Below, in pieces: positions 45,292-54,511 of a DNA stretch of 64,000 nucleotides (its first letter is position 1; each line of letters begins with the position of its first letter). Origin of the DNA: Hirudinaria manillensis (Eukaryota; Annelida; Clitellata; Hirudinida; Hirudinidae); NCBI GenBank assembly GCA_034509925.1, contig CM067536.1, positions 4,086,501-4,150,500 of the forward strand. Direction: 5' to 3'. Below the pieces are notes generated by a model, which did not search any database, was not told the origin of the DNA, and worked only from the letters and a program-made list of their open reading frames with translations. Both the position numbers and the translations under genes were made by a program.

Positions 45292-45357
45292 ATTCCAGCT
45301 CATTTGCATAGCCATTCCAGCTCATTTGCATATTCATTCCGGCTCATTTACATATTC
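45292..45357. repeat. Three 22-bp tandem repeats carrying octamer motifs
   Basis: Three head-to-tail 22-bp copies of the form ATTCCAGCTCATTTGCATA with small changes. The octamer ATTTGCAT, a POU-factor site, occurs at 45302-45309 and 45324-45331, and ATTTACAT at 45346-45353. It lies 130-200 bp upstream of exon 2. Confidence 0.75.
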
Positions 45358-45490
45358 ATTCGTCTTTCCTCGAAACAAAAACATCGAAAGCGAAACAAAA
45401 AAAAATCACATACGGAGTAAATTTTCCCGCCACAATTGAGCACCTGACTGCTTCTCAGGTTTCGCTTCATTGATCTCCTTTTCATTTCAG

Positions 45491-45670
45491 TCCCGCATGA
45501 GTTCAGATTCAGGAAAGCACAGATACTACGATGACGATGACGACGACGACGACGACGATGACGTCATCGATGATGACGACGACGACGACGACGATGGTGA
45601 TGTTGCTGGTGGCCAGGAAGATAGAACGGTTACTCTGCAGGCCTGTCACGCAAATGACTCCTGCTCCAAG
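45491..45670 (+). CDS. ANOS1: Anosmin exon 2: Cys box with poly-Asp insertion
   Basis: Acceptor TTTCATTTCAG and donor AAG|GTCAGT define 60 codons, phase 0 at both ends. The start SRMSSDSGKHRYY continues directly from exon 1, and the end QACHANDSCSK matches the CxxxxxCxKC element that exon 3 completes. Between them are two runs of aspartate, 11 and 9 residues split by Val-Ile (45530-45595), encoded by GAT/GAC triplets. From memory, the vertebrate protein has no acidic tract here and is about 30 residues shorter. The insertion probably arose by triplet-repeat expansion. Confidence 0.82.
45530..45595 (+). repeat. Coding (GAY)n triplet repeat in exon 2
   Basis: GAT and GAC codons for 11 Asp, then GTCATC, then 9 Asp. 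The mixture of synonymous codons suggests an older or selected tract rather than a fresh slippage product. Confidence 0.9.
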
Positions 45671-46128
45671 GTCAGTGCTCGGGTCAAAGGTCAAATAAAT
45701 TTGCATGTTGCTCGTCATTTAGCAGCGATGTTCAATCATTTAATTCATTTTAAATTTATTTTAAAAAAAATTAATTATCCTGAAGTATTAGTAGAGAAAT
45801 TATTTTACAATTATTTGATAATTTGTCAAACAATTAACTTGATTTTGCACTGAAACGCTATTGAAGAATTGGAATCTATTGCGTGGTTTGGAAGCATATA
45901 CACTTTATGTTATACATCAAATGTTATGTGTTACATACATTAGATATTATATGTTATATATATAATATATCATTTTTATTTGTTCCATTTAATTGAATTT
46001 ATTTGGAAAACTTTTTTTTTTAAATTCAAGATTTACATTATTAAAAAAAAAATAGTTCTTCGACCAATTATATGATGAATAATTTTCGAAAGAATTCTAC
46101 CATAACTTGATTCGTTTTATTCCATTAG

Positions 46129-46191
46129 GAGGACGATAATGATGATAATGATGTTGGTAATGATGACGACAATGATGATGAAATCGAGTTA
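46129..46191 (+). other. Possible acidic cassette exon in intron 2
   Basis: Acceptor TTCCATTAG and donor TTA|GTAATT enclose exactly 21 codons, phase 0 at both ends. It reads EDDNDDNDVGNDDDND and ends EIEL. Inclusion would keep the frame and add a second acidic run, but it would separate the CSK and C of the Cys box. It may simply be a GAT microsatellite. Confidence 0.25.
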
Positions 46192-46843
46192 GTAATTACA
46201 TGTAATATCAGATTTCTTGGCGCATTTCGAGTTTTCAAAGTATTCAAAGGAAGCAAAAATTACTTTTCAACTCCTCCACCTATTCACTCGTTCACTCTTT
46301 TTCATTCCTCCTTCTGCTCGTTCATTCTATCCGTGCCTGAGTGAAGCACGGATGTCGGAATGAAAACATTTGACACTGTTCTTGTTAAATAAACAGCCTT
46401 CCATCCTGGCGATGAGGTCATCCGAATGTTTCTAAATGCGGTTCTACAACAAACGCTGGAAATATCCTTCGAATGTCTGACGACGTGTCTCGAAGAATCT
46501 CAATTTGAAAGCAGATCCAAAGAAATAAAATATATAAAAAAAAATAAAAATAAAGAAATAGCAGTTGGTGAGAAATTGTAGGCAATTGAGAGAAGCAGCG
46601 TTTGATTGGACGGGTTAGTTGAGCACAAATCAAGGCCTAGAAAAAATTCGGCCTCGGGGCAGGTGTTGATGCGAGTTGCCGAAAAATTCCTCCGCAACCT
46701 GGAGTCGTGACCTGCTAAAACTTTATTGGAGCATAAAAACAACAACCGCTTCGAGATTTTAAATGCACCTTTTTCGACGTTTTCCACGAATTCTCTCCCT
46801 TTTGAACGTCGTAACTTGATTATTTCTCTATCCTGTCGTGCAG

Positions 46844-46939
46844 ACTGAAATCGAATTTCATCGACCAACTTTTAACAGCCGATTTCTATCAACCGACCGT
46901 TACCAACAACCGGGTTTCATCAATCAGTACGACATCCGG
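46844..46939 (+). other. Possible 32-codon cassette exon in intron 2
   Basis: Acceptor TGTCGTGCAG and donor CGG|GTATCC enclose 32 codons, phase 0 at both ends, beginning TEIEFHRPTFNSRF and ending INQYDIR. It is not part of known anosmin proteins. Chance cannot be excluded. Confidence 0.2.
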
Positions 46940-47675
46940 GTATCCTTTGAAACAACCCACGCGGGTCTGCATTATATTTTCATTCAATGGAATCGTGCAA
47001 GGAAGATGAAAAGAGAGAATCTTCATGGGAAATCATTTGCAGAGGGAGGCCTAATTGTCCCCGAGGTAGCCTAAAATGGAGGATTTTAAGTCCATTGTTG
47101 CCGAAAAAGGCAGGTGAAGTACGCCGATTATGGGGCGCATTCAAAATGCAAAACAAGGAAATTGGGCTCCGAATCAATGGTTTGTTTATTCTCAGTACCT
47201 AAGAGTTACAGTCAACAACAACAACAACAACAAACAACCATCACTCGCAATGCATTCTCTCTTCATTCAAAAAGCGACTCTTTTTCCGTTAAAAATAATT
47301 TCATTGTTGATGCAGAAATTGATTCGAAAATGCAGCACTTAACGTTGAAAGCAACAATGGATTTAACGAACGTTACGAACGTTATTGATTACCAACAGAG
47401 GATAATCTTCTTCTGATAGGATCAACAGGAAAACAAAAAATCTCTTTTAAAAATTTCGACAAACAACTTTTATTTCCTCTTTAAATGCAACTTTCTAAGG
47501 TTTAAACAAACGTAGAAGAACTTCGAGGAAGCAGGCAGGACACATAAAAGTTGAATTCAACTTGCCAGTAATTTCATCAGGAGATTCAATCAATTTCGAC
47601 GAGATTGCAATTTGTGGGGAAGTTTGAAGAGAATCAATCATAAACAATTCCGAGTCCAAATTTAAGGGCACACAA

Positions 47676-47738
47676 CATTCATTCATTCATTCATTCATTC
47701 ATTCTGTCTTTCATTCGTTCGTTCATTCATTCATTCAC
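47676..47738. repeat. (CATT)n microsatellite
   Basis: An imperfect tetranucleotide run with TCGT variants. Confidence 0.85.
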
Positions 47739-47915
47739 CCACCGCTCGTTTGCTCAAAGATTGTGAATGTTAACAAATGATAACACATAAAGGAGGATAT
47801 TAGAAGCAGAAATGCAAATGAGTTGCTTTCATGAAGCCAATGTTTACGATTTGCACTGCTACGAAATGGACGAACATTTCAATTGAACATTCTCAATCCG
47901 TCACCATTTTTTCAG

Positions 47916-47981
47916 TGCATACGACCCTGTGACTCACCATTCCTATCTCAAGACGACTGCCACAACATGTGCTACAAGGAG
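47916..47981 (+). CDS. ANOS1: Anosmin exon 3: Cys box, continued
   Basis: A 22-codon exon between acceptor TTTTTTCAG and donor GAG|GTAGGT, phase 0 at both ends. It reads CIRPCDSPFLSQDDCHNMCY plus KE. The C-x3-C ... C-x3-C spacing is that of the anosmin cysteine-rich box, and CSK|C is restored across the junction with exon 2. Confidence 0.85.
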
Positions 47982-49627
47982 GTAGGTTTGGGGTTTTCTT
48001 CTTTTTTAAATTCATTTTCGTCTTTTAAATTCATTAATCGAACAATTTTGTTGAATTAAGTAACAAATTAATTTTTATTTAACCCTTAAATGTCGACATT
48101 TAATAATATTTATTTAATAATAAACACTTTAAAAATGCATCTCTGCTTTGAATCGATCTGCAGAGATTATCAGATGACGCGATTAGCCTTTTATTTAATA
48201 ATTCATTATTCTATTAAATCCTTTAATAATAAATAATAAATTTAATAATAAATATTTAATAATTGCCAATTACATTTAATAATCATTAAATTACATTTTA
48301 ATAATTTAATAACCGATTACATAATTATTTAATAATTTGTTGCATTATTAAAATATTTTTATTACGTCCAGTTATTCCTCCACACAAGCGTAGGGTCGTG
48401 AGACCTCTGACACTTCCTGGAAAACAAGAATAACATGTGAATTAAAGCGATATAAAAAATAAATAAATGGCATAATAACGCAATGCGGGTTAAATGCACA
48501 TTGTCGGTATTACAGAAAGACCTAGTAATAATAATAAAAACATTATTTGTTTTTGTTATTATTATTATTATTAAATCACAACATCCGTCATGAAGCAAGA
48601 AAGAGTTATTTAATTATTTTCCTAAAGGTAACATTTGTTGTATAGTGGATAATGGACAAAGGCGACCTAATATGACCTTATTACCGCAATTGTGGTTCAC
48701 TTATGTAGCAAAAGAAAATAGCGCCTCTTGCGAGGCTTCAGAGGAGCTTACCATTTATGTAGCGCTGATCCAAGAGGGCGCTCGTGGCAGTACGAGATGG
48801 GTTACGAACACGACACATCACGACTGTTGCTAATACTGTCGTCTGCAGGATGTTCATTCTAATAGAAGAAGAATATGATGATGATGATGGTGATGAAAAT
48901 GGATTCATCAATATGTTCAGTGACATTACCAATTGTCATCTTGTTTTATAAATTTAAATCTATACATCTTAAGATTTTTCTAATTCGAAGATTCGCTTTC
49001 AAGCAGATTAAAGGTATTGGTATTATTATTATTAAGGTGGTTTTTGATTGTTTCAAATAGTAATGCTTCAATAATAACTTAAAATATTATAATATATATA
49101 TATATATAAGTTAATATATATTAACATAATACAATATATATAATAATATATAAAATAACAACAACAGTAATAATAATAATAATAATAATAATGATAATAA
49201 TAACAATAACGTCATAGTAACAATATTATGATTATTGATGTTTTTACTATTAATAACAACAATATTTTGAATTATACTTTCGTATTATTAATACAACCAC
49301 ATAATAACAACGAAATTCTGCTTCCTGGCCAGCCAAGCACAGAGCCGTTTGCATTAAAAATTATCAAACGTTCACATCTCGAAACAAGTCGTAAAATGGA
49401 AAATAAATTCTCGCAATGAACTTCCATTGAAGAATTTACGACTCAACGTCCACGAAAACGTCGCAAGTGTTTCGCCTGAAGACGAATTTGTTTGCTTCAC
49501 TTCCATCCAAACGTGGTGGCGCCAGTCTTACGTTTTCAAAGTATTACTGTCTAGGGATTATTTTATTTGATCATATTTAATATATATTATATAAAATATT
49601 ATTTAATAATATATATATATGATTGTA

Positions 49628-49690
49628 GAATGCTCGTGCAAGAGTTTCAATCAATAATAACTATTGATAGAAACTCTTGAACGAGCGTTC
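49628..49690 (-). repeat. 29-bp-arm hairpin at the 3' end of the LINE
   Basis: Positions 49628-49656 and 49662-49690 are reverse complements at 26 of 29 positions around the 5-nt spacer ATAAC. It sits at the end of the LINE 3' UTR, immediately before the AT-rich flank. A 3' structure there could be the recognition element for its reverse transcriptase; that is inference. Confidence 0.9.
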
Positions 49691-50037
49691 TGACAGGGAT
49701 CTTCAGAGGAATGGCCCCTTCTACGAGTGTTTCGGCCCTGAATCCTGACACTCTCGGGGGCTGGGCCGCATCCGTTGATCAAGCGGATGTCCCTGCCAGA
49801 TACTTTCTTCCGATAACCCGACAACGACTTCCGACAAACAAACAATACTCGCACCGCCATTTTACGAAAAATTCCGCGAGGGCTCCGCCGTCCGAAAAAC
49901 CGTCAAAGTAGCCATTACGGCACTTCTTATATCACTTTGGTGTGAATGCCGTCCGGGGTGTCTCTTTCCTGGTCTTACACTGGAGTCCCTGTTTTGGTGG
50001 AGTGGACAGGGACGACTAGCCTCGCCGTGTCTGAGGC

Positions 50038-51852
50038 TTACCTTCGGTCCTTAGTTGTCCAGATCCAGTGAGAAGCCGATTCTGCGGACTCGGCTATTTT
50101 CTGGACGAACTGTTTAGTTTGCCTGTTTGAAAGGCCTATCTTCCTGAGAAAGGCGTATGTAGACTTGCCTACCAGCCCTCTCGCTCCGACTTCTATTGGT
50201 AACACACGGGCGCTATAACCTTTCCCCTCTAAATCCATCCTCAGCTCTTCATAACGGTCGCTCTTCAGAGCATTGCTGACATCAATTCGGTCCTCCCATG
50301 GGACCGTCAGCTCTACGATAATGACGGAATCGGTTGCTGCCGACGCCAGCACCAGATCAGGCCGCTTGCCGCTGTCTTGCAGCACCTGGTGGTAGTGCCT
50401 TTCTCCCTGCAGGTCTGCCGCAACTGTCCAGTCTTTGGCTGTGGACAGCAAGTCCCTCATTTGGGCCATGTTCCTTTTGCGGTGCTGTGTTGAGCCCTCT
50501 CTTAAGAAGTACATTCTTCTTGGTGCCGCGATTTCTCGGGCATTCGCCTGGGAGCATGCCGTCTTAGCCGCTTCGACCACGACCTGCAGGACTTGGTTAT
50601 GTCGCCAAGTGTAGCGACCGTGAGCAAGGGCGTACGTGCATGATGAAAGCACGTGCCGGAGTGACTGTTCACTTCCGCAGAGCTCGCAGCTGGCGTCTTG
50701 AACCATCCCCCACTTCTGTAAGTTGGACCCGGAATGGAGCATGTCGTAGACCGACCTTATGAGGAATGCCAAGCGGAGGGGAGACTTTTTCCAAATGTCT
50801 TTCCATGTGATGGATCTTTGGATGACGTCTTCCCAGGTTGTCCACTGTCCTTGCTGGCTTTGCTGCACTGCCAGCGCAATCCTTTCGGTCTCCATCTCTC
50901 GCCTTCTCTCTTGGATTATCATGGCGGCTTTTGTCTGCACATTCGCTGTGGACCATCTTGGAAAATGGTTCCATCCGACTCCATGGCGGTCTACCTGCAC
51001 GGGTCCTCTTTTCTCCTCGAAGGCTAGGACTGCCTCGGATTCCTCAATTTCTTCCTGGGCTCTGAATTTCCTTCCTGAGCGGAGTTGCGGCATGACGTCG
51101 CGGACCCTGCTGTCACTGGAGTTGTTGAGCGACCATTGAGTTCTGATTTTGCTAATTTTATATTCTTCAACGATGGATCTGAGGGGCAGCCTCAACCGTG
51201 TGCTTCTGCTGTACAGGGCGATCGACGATAGCGAAGGCGGCAACCCGAACCATTTCCTCGTACACCGATTTATTTTCCTTTCCATCTCTTCTACCGACTG
51301 CAGGCCTATTTCGTAGATGGTCAATGGCCACAGCAGTCTTGGTAGCAGGACGAACTGCAGGAGCCAGACTTTGAATCTGCCCTGTAGCGGCGATTCTGCA
51401 ATCGCTCTCAGACCGTCGGTCATCCTACTGACAGTGGCTGCCTCCTGGTTTTTGTCGCGGAGGGACACGTCAAAAACTCTTCCCAAGCTCTTTACTGGCT
51501 CTTCTGAGACCGTCGGAATGCGTTGTCCTCCGGCGGTGAAGCACACGTCGCTGCGAACTCTCCCTCTTGTGAGAGAAAGACTCCGGGATTTTGCGGGCTT
51601 CAGAGCCATGCGACACCATTGGAGTAGATCACTGAGCTTGTCAAGGGCTCTTTGGACAATCTGCTGCCTGTTTAGAACGATGGTGGTGTCGTCCATGAAA
51701 ACCTTTACTGAAGGCATAAACACTCCTTTACCCAAACGCATCTCGGGGATCTCAGCTCCTACTGCATTTAGAACGACTTGAATGGCAAGCACAAACAGCG
51801 ATGGAGAAATGGCACATCCCATGGCTATGCCGATCTGCAGAGGGATCCAACA
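50038..51852 (-). pseudogene. Partial LINE ORF: RT C-terminus, CCHC finger, restriction-like endonuclease
   Basis: 605 uninterrupted codons. They enter within reverse transcriptase at GIAMGCAISP and include the catalytic FMDD box (51688-51699). A zinc finger C-x2-C-x7-H-x4-C follows (CELCG...HVLSSC, 50638-50688), then GRYTWRHNQVL. The endonuclease has RPD (Asp at 50356-50358) and VELTVPWEDR (Glu at 50311-50313). This order and wording are typical of HERO-clade elements in the R2 group. RT motif A and the N-terminal DNA-binding part are absent, so the copy cannot be autonomous. The lack of any stop or frameshift suggests a young insertion. The first residues of the open frame upstream of 51852 (YYNIV) are translated flank. 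Confidence 0.9.
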
Positions 51853-52810
51853 CACTATGTTATAATACAATTATAATAATATATATTATATAACATATTA
51901 TGAATAATATCGTGATATTTTATTATTATGATATTTAATGACGTTATATTATGAATCAGTGGTTACATGTTAAAGAAGCTCTGTCGACTATTTTATCACA
52001 CTTGCATATTTATATTATATTATTTATTTATTTTCTAATGAAAATATTATTATTCATTTGTCATTATTGTTGGCACAGGCTTTCAAGAAGTTATTTGATT
52101 GTGTAGTTTTGAATGAAAAGTTATGAGAAAACAATGAAAATAATAATCATACTATTACAGTTTTAACAACATTATTACGATAAACGTCATATAACATATG
52201 AAACTAATAATCTGATAAATTTATAATATTTAATGAAGTTATATTACGAATAAGTATGTATGATACGGATTTCTCTAGCAAAAAGTAGCGGACAATTTTA
52301 AATTTCCTAAAGTCAAATTTCTAATATCTTATATTAATTATTATTTTTTGATATTTTTGATATGTAAATAACAATGAAAAAAAACATAAATAAAAATAAA
52401 ATATTTTATATGAAACGACCACGAATTTCTGCGAGTGGAGATAATCAATACATCATCATCAAAATAGCAAGTTCATCTTTTCAAATATGCTTGCTTCAAT
52501 TTTTTTAATTTATCATTTTACAATGTCATTTTATTAATGCTTTGTTTTTAATAATTTATATTTATAAGCTTAAAAAACTAATTGCAAAGAGTTCGTGTTA
52601 ACCTCGACCCTAACCCAACCCTAATTTTTTATAATGTAGTCCTATTAATGTTTTATTTTTCATGCATAATATTTATATACTTTATAAACTAAGATTAAAA
52701 AAGTTCTTTAGAATCTAAAGAAGTAAAACTTTTAAAAGCAGAATTGGACTTCATGTCTTATTGGAAGTATAAACTTACGTTGTTAAATGTTATCGTATAT
52801 CGTTAAATAT

Positions 52811-53106
52811 TGTTGGATCCCTAGATCCAATAAATTGAATAATAATTAAAATTATATTGCCGATTAATTAATTTAAATAATTAATTAAATTTAGTGGCAA
52901 TATAATTTGAGAATTAAATTGGTGCTATTCAGACTCTTTGGTTATGTACCTTGACAAATGGATTTACCTCGGAAAGTAGAGCGAGAATTAGAGAACAGCA
53001 GATTTCAAGACTTAATCAATTAAGCATTTTACATCTTCCAAGCCATCTGACAACTTTCAATAAACCTGACCTTCTATAATTAGTTTGAGGACCCCGGGTT
53101 ATTACA
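52811..53106 (+). repeat. 5' LTR (296 bp)
   Basis: Starts TGTTGGATCC and ends TTATTACA. It has an AATAAA polyadenylation signal at 53059-53064 and a large AT-rich hairpin at 52852-52905. Confidence 0.95.
52852..52905. repeat. Hairpin inside the LTR
   Basis: TTATATTGCC (52852-52861) pairs with GGCAATATAA (52896-52905). The loop is itself a near-palindrome of TTAATTAA motifs around TTTAAA. The same structure is in the 3' LTR. Confidence 0.85.
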
Positions 53107-53107
53107 T

Positions 53108-53127
53108 TGGTGTCAGGAGTGGGATTT
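53108..53127 (+). other. Primer-binding site, tRNA-Leu type
   Basis: TGGTGTCAGGAGTGGGAT one base after the LTR is complementary to a 3' end ...ATCCCACTCCTGACACCA, the form of eukaryotic tRNA-Leu. It primes minus-strand DNA synthesis. Confidence 0.85.
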
Positions 53128-53186
53128 AGAGTTAAAGGGTGTCCAAGAGTAACTAAGGTAGAAGTTTGTTGGTTGAAAAGTGAAGG

Positions 53187-54254
53187 ATGCCGAAATACTT
53201 GGATGAATTGTACGTGCCTCGATTGAGACAAGAATTGAGAGATCGTGGCCTGGATTGCAAAGGCACGAAAGCTGAGATACGAGAACGACTTGGGGCATGG
53301 CTGACAGAGAATGGCCATGACCCGGAGGAATACGAATTCGAGTCTGAATATCGTAAGTTGCTGAGAGAATTAGCAGAGGATTTGAGGGAGTGTATTAGGA
53401 GTATTAGGGGCGATTTGAAAGGCACAGCGGTTCCGCGTCAGGATGCCTCTTTGGTTTCTGGTGGAAACTCTACTGAGAAGAGTTCTGATGTTCCAAGTAC
53501 CGTTTCTGGCAGCATTGGGATGGAGTCATTAGAAGGCACATCCAACCACAGTGCGTGCGTGTCTCCAGAAACTCTGTGCGTGATGGCAGACTTAGAGAAC
53601 TCGACGTTGGAGCCCATAGAGTTACCAGATCAGGTCGAGTCGTCAGCAGGGCCCAGAGAGCTCACGGAGGTTTTAGTGGAGCAAGTGGAACTTTCGGAGG
53701 AGCCTGTGGGATTGCCGGTGGATCATGTGGAGTTGTTGGTGCAGCCCGAGGAGTTACTGATGAGTCACGTGGATTTGCCGGCGAAGCCCTTGAGATCAAT
53801 TGGAACTGTGGAGTCTTCGGGGGTGTCCGCGGATCTACCAGCGGAGCCCATCGAATCAGCTAAGTCAGTGGAGCCTGCAGATGTTTCGGCTCCATTGGAG
53901 ATCACAGAAGGGAGTGCTCGGGATTTCGAGACAATGCCTAGCATTGAGAGTGGAGCAGGTGATCCTGTAGAGAGTCTGAGATCTGGCGCCATGGTGGAGC
54001 AGGAGGTTGAGCATAGAAATGGCGATGTTCCGCGACTGAAACTTGCGGGACGCAGAAGTAAAAGGGGGGAAACAGAAATCCCAGAAGATGGCAAAGCAAA
54101 TGGATCTGAGATTTGCAGCCATGAGATTGTTGGAAGATCGGATCCTATTCCTAGAGTAAAAATGAAAATGGGAATAGATGTCTGTTCGGGACGAACAGAT
54201 TTAAGGAGGGGGCAGTGTTGGATCCCTAGATCCAATAAATTGAATAATAATTAA
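53187..54254 (+). CDS. SAP-domain Gag-like protein of the LTR element
   Basis: 355 codons from an ATG 80 bp after the 5' LTR, ending at a TAA inside the 3' LTR. Residues 5-40 form a SAP motif (VPRLRQELRDRGLDCKGTKA and onward), a helix-turn-helix known in other proteins to bind DNA. Next is a charged helical stretch (about 45-75), then a long acidic low-complexity part with loose repeats of VELxxxPxxLP type (about 140-235). The end is basic (RRSKRG). The last two dozen residues read through the polypurine tract and LTR. No CCHC knuckle, capsid domain or pol is seen. In the autonomous relative this is probably the N-terminus of Gag. An intact frame beside identical LTRs suggests it is still useful to the element. 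Confidence 0.85.
   Translation: MPKYLDELYVPRLRQELRDRGLDCKGTKAEIRERLGAWLTENGHDPEEYEFESEYRKLLRELAEDLRECIRSIRGDLKGTAVPRQDASLVSGGNSTEKSSDVPSTVSGSIGMESLEGTSNHSACVSPETLCVMADLENSTLEPIELPDQVESSAGPRELTEVLVEQVELSEEPVGLPVDHVELLVQPEELLMSHVDLPAKPLRSIGTVESSGVSADLPAEPIESAKSVEPADVSAPLEITEGSARDFETMPSIESGAGDPVESLRSGAMVEQEVEHRNGDVPRLKLAGRRSKRGETEIPEDGKANGSEICSHEIVGRSDPIPRVKMKMGIDVCSGRTDLRRGQCWIPRSNKLNNN
54203..54215 (+). other. Polypurine tract
   Basis: AAGGAGGGGGCAG directly abuts the 3' LTR and primes plus-strand synthesis. Confidence 0.85.
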
Positions 54255-54511
54255 AATTATATTGCCGATTAATTAATTTAAATAATTAATTAAATTTAGT
54301 GGCAATATAATTTGAGAATTAAATTGGTGCTATTCAGACTCTTTGGTTATGTACCTTGACAAATGGATTTACCTCGGAAAGTAGAGCGAGAATTAGAGAA
54401 CAGCAGATTTCAAGACTTAATCAATTAAGCATTTTACATCTTCCAAGCCATCTGACAACTTTCAATAAACCTGACCTTCTATAATTAGTTTGAGGACCCC
54501 GGGTTATTACA
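54216..54511 (+). repeat. 3' LTR (296 bp)
   Basis: Matches the 5' LTR base for base on reading. Polyadenylation signal AATAAA at 54464-54469. It contains the last 13 codons of the Gag-like ORF. Confidence 0.95.

Larger units (their letters stand above)
45671..47915 (+). other. Anosmin intron 2 (2.2 kb)
   Basis: A GT-AG intron in phase 0. It is AT-rich. It contains two in-phase exon-like segments, listed separately, and a (CATT)n run near 47.7 kb; nothing else is recognised. Confidence 0.8.
49617..51873 (-). mobile_element. 5'-truncated HERO/R2-like non-LTR retrotransposon
   Basis: The minus strand encodes the C-terminal part of a LINE with a restriction-like endonuclease, followed by a 347-bp 3' UTR and a terminal hairpin. 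The 5' end is missing: coding similarity begins inside the RT palm and the sequence upstream is AT-rich flank. That is the usual result of incomplete target-primed reverse transcription. The 13-mer TAATAATATATAT occurs at 49604-49616 and again at 51874-51886, a possible target-site duplication, though low complexity weakens this. The edges are good to about 10 bp. Confidence 0.85.
52811..54511 (+). mobile_element. Complete 1701-bp LTR retrotransposon, gag-only, non-autonomous
   Basis: Two 296-bp direct repeats, each TG...CA, bound a 1109-bp interior with a primer site, one ORF and a polypurine tract. They are flanked by the 4-bp duplication ATAT (52807-52810 and 54512-54515). The two LTRs appear identical on reading, so insertion is recent. 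There is no protease, RT, RNase H or integrase. It must be mobilised in trans by an autonomous relative, like the TR-GAG/LARD class described in plants. A tRNA-Leu primer with TG...CA ends suggests the Ty3/gypsy superfamily, but without pol this is not provable here. Confidence 0.93.

Noticed and set aside
46500..46868. Minus-strand 122-codon ORF
   Set aside because: No recognisable domain and no splice or promoter support. It overlaps a better plus-strand exon candidate.
50334..51781. Plus-strand ORFs of 75-154 codons opposite the LINE
   Set aside because: They are antisense shadows of the RT/endonuclease frame, without domains.
52608..52624. Telomere-like CCCTAACCCAACCCTAA
   Set aside because: It is only 17 bp and imperfect, too short for an interstitial telomere. 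Chance or a minor remnant.
53765..54235. Minus-strand 156-codon ORF in the LTR element
   Set aside because: It is antisense to the SAP-Gag ORF, without initiation context or domain.
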